A stretch of DNA of 64,000 nt. Origin: CAVTWS01 sp963738445. Its GTDB lineage: Bacteria; Actinomycetota; Acidimicrobiia; Acidimicrobiales; SHLQ01. The stretch spans positions 410,128-474,127 of the forward strand of contig CAVTWS010000012.1 of the NCBI GenBank assembly GCA_963738445.1, in the 5' to 3' direction. The notes under the pieces are model-generated. The model saw nothing but the letters and a program-made list of their open reading frames with translations, was not told the DNA's origin and did no database searches. Below are positions 57,959 through 64,000 of this stretch, one piece after another. The position numbers and the translations under genes are program-made. How positions within the stretch are numbered: the stretch's first letter is position 1; every line of letters starts with the position of its first letter.

Positions 57959-59985
57959 GTCGCCCTCCTCCACGCCTCGGCCCCGCCCACGAGACGAAGA
58001 TGGTCGACCGAGTGCGAGCGATCGGCGCCGGGCCACCCAACGCAGATCGGGCCATCGGCATGGAGCTCGACCTCGTCGTGGTCGGCCCGCAGCTCGATCC
58101 GACGACCGAGGACCGAGCAGCACAATCGGAGCTCGTTCCAGTCCGAGGGAAGGTCGGGGTCGATGAAGGCCGCATTGTCCCGGACGGCGAGACCGAGGAA
58201 CCCGAACGCCAACGCTTGCCAGACCCCCGCCATCGTCGCAATGTGCACGCCGCCCGCCGTCGTGCCCGTCAGGTCGTCGAGGTCGAGCCGAAGCGCGATC
58301 CGGAGCAGCTCCAGGGCCTCGTCGGGTCGATGGGCCCGGGCCAGCACCGAAGCATGGATCGCGGGCGATAGCGAGCTGCCGTGCGCAGTTCGAGGCAGGT
58401 AGTAGGCCAGGTCCCTCACGAGCGATCCGGCCGGCAGCTCCCAGGGGACCAGATGGTGGAGCATGACGACATCAGCCTGCTTGAGCACCTGGGACCGGGC
58501 GACCGCGGCGCGCCCGAGCAGGAGGTCGGCGGCGACGGGCGGTTCTGTCACCGCGGTGATGACGGTGGGATCGAGCGCATCGAAACCGGCGAACTGCTCG
58601 TGACGTCCCGACCCCGGCTGGTAGCCGTCGACGAGGAGATCGGCCAACACCTGCCACTGGTCCGCTTCGGCCGGGTCGGTGGTCAGGCGGGAGGCCTGGC
58701 GGAGGTGCCAGCGGGTCATCACGTTGGTGAACGCATTGTCGTCCACGGTCTCGTGGTACTCGTCGGGGCCGATCACTCCACGTAGGTGCCCGCGCCCGGT
58801 GGTATCGAGCTCGATCCGGCTGGTGAGATACCGAGCTGTCTCGGTGATGATGGTGGCACCGTCCCCGTGCAGGAAGTCGTTCGATCCGGTCCATCGGGCA
58901 TGGTGGAGGATCGCCCAGGCGATGTCGGAGTTGATGTGGATCTCCTGCTCGCCGGTGAGGATGGGCACCGTGGCGCCATCTACCGTCGTCCCGATCGGCG
59001 GGGTCATCTCGCGGCCGCTGGATGCGCTCTCCCATGGATACCGGGCCCCGGGCCGGCCCTCGGCGCGGGCCCGATCCCGCGCCGCCTGCAGACGGTGGGC
59101 TCGGTAGCGCAGCACACCCATCGAAGCCGAGGGCGCGATGGCCGCCAGCGTGGGGAGCACATAGACGTCGGCATCCCAGAACACGTGCCCGGCATAGGCG
59201 GACCCGGTCAGGCCCCGCGGCCCCACGGCCAACTCGTCACCGTCGTCGGTGGCCAGGCTCAGCAGGTGGTAGACCGCGAATCGAGCGGCGAGCTGGTCTC
59301 GGCTCGGACCGTCGATCGCGAGGTGCGCGCCGGCCCACCGCTCCCTCCAAGCGGATTCCTGCTCGAGCTCCAACGTCGCACCGCCCGACCGGCATGCCTC
59401 TTCCGCTCGACGCCGGGCGTCGTCGGTTCCGACTTCGTCAGGGCGGCGGGTCATCGCAGCGACTCGGAGCACCGATCGGGACGCCGCCGACTCGACCACA
59501 CAGATCGTGGCCGACGCCTCGGCGCCTCCGAGCACGATGGGCTCGCCCTCCTGGTCGTCGACGATCAGGTCGACCGGCGAGTCATCGATGCAAAAGACGC
59601 TGACGCCGGGACGGGCCAGGCAGGACCAGCGGAGCGACCGGAGACGCTCACCACCCTCGACCTCGATCTCGTGCTCGATGATCCCTCGACACAGGTCGAG
59701 GCGCCAGCGACGGCTCGAGCCCGGCGAGACCGACGGCAGCCAGGTCCTGCCGCTCGCCAACGACCCGGGCGGCTCGGGTCCGTACACGCCGCTCACCCGC
59801 ACGATCCCGTCACCGCCGAGTCCGTCACGACACTCCGTCGCCGCGCGGCTGGCGAACCCACCACCGCTCATGCACAGCAGGGCCTCGAGGCCGCCACGGT
59901 GCTCGGGCCGGTCGACCAGCACGATCGTCCAGCCTGACGCAAAGTGCTGCGAGCCTTTCATCATCACCCCAATCTGTTCATACAT
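57955..59985 (-). CDS. GH65 family glycoside hydrolase/phosphorylase (maltose, trehalose or kojibiose phosphorylase-like)
   Basis: A 676-residue enzyme expected to phosphorolyse an alpha-glucoside to beta-glucose-1-phosphate. The catalytic-acid segment is LRGVIGPDEYHETVDDNAFT, with Glu in PDEYHE, and the barrel begins near HVFWDADVYVLPTLAAIAPS. QADVVMLHHL and SPAIHASVLARAHRP are typical phosphate/sugar-site parts. The family usually has 750-800 residues, so the N-terminal sandwich is short. The start at 59985 is uncertain; ATGs at 59964 and 59961 are alternatives. The substrate cannot be told. A beta-phosphoglucomutase-like gene at 62189 would consume the product. Confidence 0.82.
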   Translation of the reverse strand: MYEQIGVMMKGSQHFASGWTIVLVDRPEHRGGLEALLCMSGGGFASRAATECRDGLGGDGIVRVSGVYGPEPPGSLASGRTWLPSVSPGSSRRWRLDLCRGIIEHEIEVEGGERLRSLRWSCLARPGVSVFCIDDSPVDLIVDDQEGEPIVLGGAEASATICVVESAASRSVLRVAAMTRRPDEVGTDDARRRAEEACRSGGATLELEQESAWRERWAGAHLAIDGPSRDQLAARFAVYHLLSLATDDGDELAVGPRGLTGSAYAGHVFWDADVYVLPTLAAIAPSASMGVLRYRAHRLQAARDRARAEGRPGARYPWESASSGREMTPPIGTTVDGATVPILTGEQEIHINSDIAWAILHHARWTGSNDFLHGDGATIITETARYLTSRIELDTTGRGHLRGVIGPDEYHETVDDNAFTNVMTRWHLRQASRLTTDPAEADQWQVLADLLVDGYQPGSGRHEQFAGFDALDPTVITAVTEPPVAADLLLGRAAVARSQVLKQADVVMLHHLVPWELPAGSLVRDLAYYLPRTAHGSSLSPAIHASVLARAHRPDEALELLRIALRLDLDDLTGTTAGGVHIATMAGVWQALAFGFLGLAVRDNAAFIDPDLPSDWNELRLCCSVLGRRIELRADHDEVELHADGPICVGWPGADRSHSVDHLRLVGGAEAWRRAT

Positions 59986-60080
59986 CGACGGTCGAACCAG
60001 GGACGTAGGACCTCTCCCGTGCGGAGGTCTTCGTGCTGGAATGGCCGCACGAACCATCTCGGCGATCGAAGGAGGTTCTC

Positions 60081-62192
60081 GTGTCGACTCCGTGGACCTC
60101 GAAGTCACCGGGCGTCGGCCTCGCCTCGACCGAGACGGTGACCCTCGTCGACGGCAACACCTTCTTCGTCGGGCACATGTCCGGCGACCTGCTCGGCGAC
60201 TCCATCGAAGGTCTGTTCATGCTCGACACCCGCGTGCTGAGCGGGTGGCAGCTCGGCGTGGATGACCACGCCATCGAGCCCGTTTGGGCCGTCCCGAGCG
60301 GGCCCTTCTCCGTCAGCCTCGTCGGGCGGGTGCCGGCCGGAGGGAATGCCGACAGCGACGTCACGGTGATACGACGGCGCCATGTCGGCCGAGGCATGCG
60401 CGAGGACATCGAGCTGCGTCATCACGGTCTCGAGACCCGCCTGGTCGTCGTCTCCCTCGCGGCCACGTCCGACTTCGCGAGCCTCTTCGAGGTCAAGTCG
60501 AACCACGTCGAGCACCGAACCCGGTCAGTCGGTCGGCTCGTTGGGCATCAGCTGGTCATCACGCCGACGGAGCCCGCCGCGGTCGACGCGCTGCTCGTGA
60601 GCTTCGACCGCCCGCCGGACCGTGTCGTCGACGGGCGTGCCGAGTGGGTCGTGTCGCTCGAACCCCGAGGGACGTTCCACCTCTGCGTCGAAGTTGCCGC
60701 ACGGGTCGGGCCCGATGTCCTCACGCCGTTCCACCGCTGCGGCGAGCCGATCGAGGAGGCCGTGCCGGTCGGACGCCTGGCGCACTGGCGCTCGACGAGT
60801 CCGTCCATCGAGACCGATGACGCCGCGTTCGACCAGTGCTTCACCCAGGCCATCGAGGACCTCGGTGCGCTCAGGATCTTCGATCCGGACCACGCCGAAC
60901 GTGTGGTCGTCGCCGCCGGGGCACCGTGGTTCATGACGCTCTTCGGGCGCGATGCCCTCATCACCGCATGGATGGCCCTCGCCGTCGACCACTACCTGGC
61001 CGACGGTGTGCTCGCCTCGCTGGCCGACCGACAGGGCCAGTTCGACCGTGCCGATACCGAAGAGCAGCCCGGCCGGATCTTGCATGAGGTGCGATACGAC
61101 GCTCACAGCGCCCGCCTGCTCGGCGGACACAACACCTACTACGGGACGATCGACGCCACCCCACTGTTCGTGATGCTGGTCGCCGAGCTGGCCCGCTGGT
61201 CCGGATCCCCCGAACGGATCGCTCCGCTGCTTCCCGCGGTCGACCGTGCCATCGTGTGGATGGAGCACATCGGTGACCGCGACGGCGACGGCTTCATCGA
61301 GTACGAGCGACCGACCGAGGCCGGGCTCGAGAACCAGGGTTGGAAAGACTCCTGGGACGGCATCCGCCATACCGACGGCCGCCTCGCTCAGGCACCCATC
61401 GCCCTGTGCGAGGTGCAGGGATATTCCTATGCGGCCCTCCGTGGCCGCGCCGACATCGCCGATCTGCTCGGCGACTTCGCCACTGCGACAACATTCCGGG
61501 CCAAGGCCGACGCGCTTCGGGAGCGATTCGATCGTGCCTTCTGGTTGCCCGAGCACGGCTGGTACGCGGTCGGGCTCGACCGGGACAAGCGACCCATCGA
61601 CAGCCTGACCTCCAACCTCGGACACTGTCTCTGGACCGGCATCGTGCCGCCCGACCGGGCCGAGCGGATCGGCGAGTTGCTCGTCTCCGACCGCATGTTC
61701 ACGGGTTGGGGGCTGCGCACGCTCGCCGCCGACTCCAACGGCTACAACCCGCTCTCGTACCACTGTGGTTCCGTCTGGCCCCATGACACCGCCATCGCGA
61801 TCGCGGGCCTCGCCCGCTACGGGATCGACGCCGCGGCCGGCCACCTCGCCCGCGGCCTCCTCGATGCCGCCTCGGCGGCCCAAGGTCGCCTTCCCGAGCT
61901 GTTCGGAGGGTTCGATCGCTCCGACCTGGCCGCGCCGGTCCCGTACCCCGCGTCCTGCTCGCCCCAGGCGTGGGCCGCGGCATCTCCACTCCTCGTCGCC
62001 CGAGCCATCCTCGGTTTCGAACCGGACCTGATCCACGGCACCGTGCGGCTGCGGCCCCGGCTCCCACCGGGGATGACGCGGCTGGTCATCGACGGGTTGC
62101 CGCTCGGTGATCGACGCGTCCGGGTCGTGGCGACCGCTGATGATGCCTCCGTGGAGGGGCTCGCCGACGGCACGGAGTTGATCGTCTCGTGA
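60081..62192 (+). CDS. Glycogen debranching-type enzyme (amylo-alpha-1,6-glucosidase family)
   Basis: A 703-residue enzyme with an N-terminal bacterial debranching domain (TLVDGNTFFVGHMSGDLLGD, then MLDTRVLSGWQL, residues 20-230) and a C-terminal (alpha/alpha)6 barrel. Landmarks in the barrel are APWFMTLFGRDALITAWMAL, ENQGWKDSWDGIRHTDGRLA, YHCGSVWPHDTAIAIAGLAR and PYPASCSPQAWAAASPLLV. It would remove alpha-1,6 branches or trim alpha-glucans. AAGGAGG lies 5 nt before the GTG at 60081. Its stop overlaps the next start (GTGA), and it diverges from the GH65 operon across 95 bp. Confidence 0.88.
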   Translation: MSTPWTSKSPGVGLASTETVTLVDGNTFFVGHMSGDLLGDSIEGLFMLDTRVLSGWQLGVDDHAIEPVWAVPSGPFSVSLVGRVPAGGNADSDVTVIRRRHVGRGMREDIELRHHGLETRLVVVSLAATSDFASLFEVKSNHVEHRTRSVGRLVGHQLVITPTEPAAVDALLVSFDRPPDRVVDGRAEWVVSLEPRGTFHLCVEVAARVGPDVLTPFHRCGEPIEEAVPVGRLAHWRSTSPSIETDDAAFDQCFTQAIEDLGALRIFDPDHAERVVVAAGAPWFMTLFGRDALITAWMALAVDHYLADGVLASLADRQGQFDRADTEEQPGRILHEVRYDAHSARLLGGHNTYYGTIDATPLFVMLVAELARWSGSPERIAPLLPAVDRAIVWMEHIGDRDGDGFIEYERPTEAGLENQGWKDSWDGIRHTDGRLAQAPIALCEVQGYSYAALRGRADIADLLGDFATATTFRAKADALRERFDRAFWLPEHGWYAVGLDRDKRPIDSLTSNLGHCLWTGIVPPDRAERIGELLVSDRMFTGWGLRTLAADSNGYNPLSYHCGSVWPHDTAIAIAGLARYGIDAAAGHLARGLLDAASAAQGRLPELFGGFDRSDLAAPVPYPASCSPQAWAAASPLLVARAILGFEPDLIHGTVRLRPRLPPGMTRLVIDGLPLGDRRVRVVATADDASVEGLADGTELIVS

Positions 62193-62962
62193 CGAGTGCA
62201 CTGCGTGTGGTCGTCGGTGCTGTCCTCGACGTCGACGGCGTGGTGACCGATACGGCCTCCCTGCACCGGGGGGCGTGGACGTCCCTCTTCCAGGAGCTCT
62301 TCGCGGCGCGGTCGGCGGTGCCACCGTTCACGGTCGGGGACTACCGTCGCCTGGTCGACGGCCGCTCGCGGGAAGCGGGCCTTCGCGCCGTCCTCGAGGA
62401 CCGGCGGATCGAGGTCCCGGTGGGACAGCCCTCCGATGGACCGACGCTGACGACGCAGTTCGGTCTGGCCCGCCGTAAGCAGGACCTGTTCATCACCATG
62501 GTCGGGGAACGCGGCGTCCGGGTCTTCGACGATGCGACCGCCCTCCTCGACGCGGCAACGCGTCGCGACCTCCCCGTCGTCGCCGCCTCGGCCAGCCGCA
62601 ACTGTCGCCACCTGCTCGACGCCGCCGGGATCGTGTCACGTTTCGCCGAGATCGTCGACGGCTCCGATGTCGAGCTGCTCGGCCTCGGCTCCAAACCCGA
62701 TCCCGGTCTCTTCCTCGAAGCCGCTCGGCGAGTCGGTCGCTCCCCCGCCGACCTGTTCCTCGTCGAGGACGCCCTCGCGGGGGTGCAGGCGGCACGCGCC
62801 GGCGGTTTCGGGCTCGTGGTCGGCATCGACCGCAGTGGCACCCACCGCAGGGAGCTCCAGGACGCTGGTGCCGACCAGGTCGTCGGGGATCTCCGCGAGC
62901 TCCTGCAGCTGAGGGTACGAGATCGCCAGGGCCGCCCGGTGCCGCTGGGTCACCGAGCGTGA
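62189..62962 (+). CDS. HAD-superfamily beta-phosphoglucomutase-like protein
   Basis: A 257-residue HAD protein. Motif I is AVLDVDGVVTDTASLHRGAW, with both Asp, motif II is VVAASASRN, motif III the Lys in LGSKPDPGLFLEAA, and motif IV is LFLVEDALAGVQAARAGGFG. The cap domain between residues 20 and 110 fits beta-phosphoglucomutase, which converts beta-glucose-1-phosphate to glucose-6-phosphate. The GTG at 62189 overlaps the debranching gene stop. The last 25 residues (RVRDRQGRPVPLGHRA) are unlike the family and overlap the convergent glycosyltransferase by 13 bp. Confidence 0.85.
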   Translation: MTSALRVVVGAVLDVDGVVTDTASLHRGAWTSLFQELFAARSAVPPFTVGDYRRLVDGRSREAGLRAVLEDRRIEVPVGQPSDGPTLTTQFGLARRKQDLFITMVGERGVRVFDDATALLDAATRRDLPVVAASASRNCRHLLDAAGIVSRFAEIVDGSDVELLGLGSKPDPGLFLEAARRVGRSPADLFLVEDALAGVQAARAGGFGLVVGIDRSGTHRRELQDAGADQVVGDLRELLQLRVRDRQGRPVPLGHRA

Positions 62963-64000
62963 GCCGAAGGCCGTGAGGTCGTCCCACGGCTCGACCGGTT
63001 CGGCGGGGTCACCATGCCCGTGGTGAGGTCGATCGAGTCGAACCGGGACCTCGCCGACCATCCGAGGACCCGGCGGTAGAACGATTCGTGATCGTGGGCC
63101 ATGCGATCCATGGTGAACCGTGCGACGACCGCGGCCCGGCAGGCCGTGCGGTCGATCGTGCCGATCCGCTCGAGCCCGGCGATCATCCCCCCGAGGTCGC
63201 GTGCCACCACGCCGGTGAGTCCGTCATCCACGATCTCTGGCGCGGCGCCCATGCTCGTCGTCACCACCGGCGTCCCACAGGCGAGCGACTCGACCATCAC
63301 CAACCCGAAAGGCTCCGGCCAGCGGATGGGGTTGACCAGGGCGGCGGCGGACTGCAACAGCTCGACCTTCTCGGCCAGACAGGCCTCGCCCACGAACTCG
63401 ATGTCGGCCGACAGCATCGGCTCGATCACCTCTCGGAAGTACCGGAGCTCGGCCGGCTCCCGCATCTTCGCGGCGATTCGCAGGGGCCGTCCGACGGCTC
63501 GCGGGCGCGGATGGCGTCGTCGACCCCCTTGTCCGGGTTCATCCTCCCGAGGAAGAGCAGGAACTCACCGCCGACGGCACTGAACGGGTAGTGGTGGAGG
63601 TCGACACCGTGATGGATCACGGTGTCGATCGTCAGCCCGGCCGGCGCTCGGCGCGGCCTGGTCGTGGGAGATGGCGATGATCGGGATCCGATACCCGACG
63701 CGTCGGTAGAGGTCCGACAGGTCGTCGTCGAACGGCCCATGATTCGTCGTCACCACCGGGACGGGGTGCAGCTGCGACAGGAAGAGGCCCGCCAACGTGT
63801 GGTCGTGCACGACGTCGAGACCGTCGAGCACGTCGTAGGCGGCGGCAACATGTCGGAGCTCGATGACACACGAACCTATGCGGTCCGGGTCGCTGCGTTC
63901 GAACAGGAAGGCCCGACCGACCGGACAGGTCGAGTCGCCGGTCGTGAACAGCGTCACCTCGTGGCCCAGCGCGTCGAGGCCGCGGCACAGCCCGTCGATC
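62950..64000 (-). pseudogene. Glycosyltransferase family 4 protein, 5' end outside window, two frameshifts
   Basis: The frame enters from the right edge as GLDALGHEVTLFTTGDS, then GLDVVHDHTLAGLFLSQLHP and PVVTTNHGPFDDDLSDLY, the N-terminal Rossmann half. A shift near 63640 leads to IDTVIHHGVDLHHYPFSAVG and FLLFLGRMNPDKGVDDAIRA, and another near 63500 leads to LRYFREVIEPMLSADIEFVG and EPFGLVMVESLACGTPVVTT, the E-x7-E nucleotide-sugar motif. It would add a sugar to an acceptor; with the GH65/debranching genes, a sugar-glucan role is plausible. About 350 residues are visible. Confidence 0.82.

Noticed and set aside
1..64000. Antiphage defence, toxin-antitoxin or secretion system
   Set aside because: No restriction enzyme, Cas, retron, Abi or TA pair was recognised; the NYN and AAA ATPase genes alone lack the partner genes such systems need.

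Overview
The window is GC-rich DNA (about two thirds G+C) from an actinobacterium, most likely of the class Acidimicrobiia (Ilumatobacter-like). Three things point there: a mycothione reductase (mycothiol is an actinobacterial thiol), several luciferase-like flavin/F420 oxidoreductases, and lipoproteins that start with a short signal, a lipobox and then an acidic Asp/Thr linker. The many redundant acyl-CoA genes also fit. The genus is inference only. I saw no rRNA, tRNA, insertion sequence, prophage or CRISPR array.

Layout. 1-966: 3' part of a ProA-like aldehyde dehydrogenase. 1.0-6.2 kb: a complete branched-chain amino acid type ABC importer (livF-G-H-M-K). 6.3-12.5 kb: an F420-type LLM oxidoreductase, an AAA ATPase, an MFS exporter, a ClC channel and a D-2-hydroxyacid dehydrogenase. 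12.5-19.0 kb: Tag glycosylase, a two-domain CaiB CoA-transferase, an alpha/beta hydrolase and an MMPL transporter, all frameshifted. 19.1-26.8 kb: two sulfotransferase + DUF1214 pairs around a cold-shock gene and a zinc alcohol dehydrogenase. 27-37.5 kb: thioesterases, nitronate monooxygenase, MarR regulator, two acyl-CoA ligases, an acyl-CoA dehydrogenase, a MaoC/crotonase protein and a VOC protein. 37.6-40.8 kb: SDR, tyrosine phosphatase lipoprotein and a NYN-LOTUS protein. 40.9-44.9 kb: a five-gene minus-strand operon (OMP-decarboxylase-like protein, SDR, LLM oxidoreductase, acetoacetate-decarboxylase-like protein, cupin). 45-49.8 kb: an acyltransferase-SGNH protein, a crotonase, a double SnoaL protein and a lipoprotein. 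50-56.9 kb: three acyl-CoA dehydrogenases, a 3-hydroxyisobutyrate dehydrogenase-like protein, a divergent IspD-like protein and mycothione reductase. 56.9-64 kb: an alpha-glucan block with GH65 phosphorylase, debranching enzyme, beta-phosphoglucomutase-like HAD protein and a GT4 glycosyltransferase, with a stress protein and a zinc ribbon coupled to GH65.

How the genes work together. Most of 13-54 kb looks like activation and beta-oxidation of acyl or other hydrophobic substrates: CoA ligases and CoA-transferase feed acyl-CoA dehydrogenases, then hydratases/crotonases and SDRs, with thioesterases, LLM oxidoreductases and nitronate monooxygenase as accessory oxidases. The last 7 kb would turn alpha-glucans or alpha-glucosides into beta-glucose-1-phosphate and glucose-6-phosphate.

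Two genome-wide themes stand out. First, at least seven genes carry a TANNNT -10 box only 6-7 nt before the start codon, which predicts leaderless mRNAs and fixes several starts. Second, frameshifts cluster in a few zones (12.6-19, 32.4, 50-52.5 and 63.5 kb), which looks more like local assembly error than gene decay. The least explained loci are the 40.9-44.9 kb operon, in which two members appear to lack the expected catalytic lysines, and two 3'-terminal tandem hairpin arrays at 1825 and 41384.
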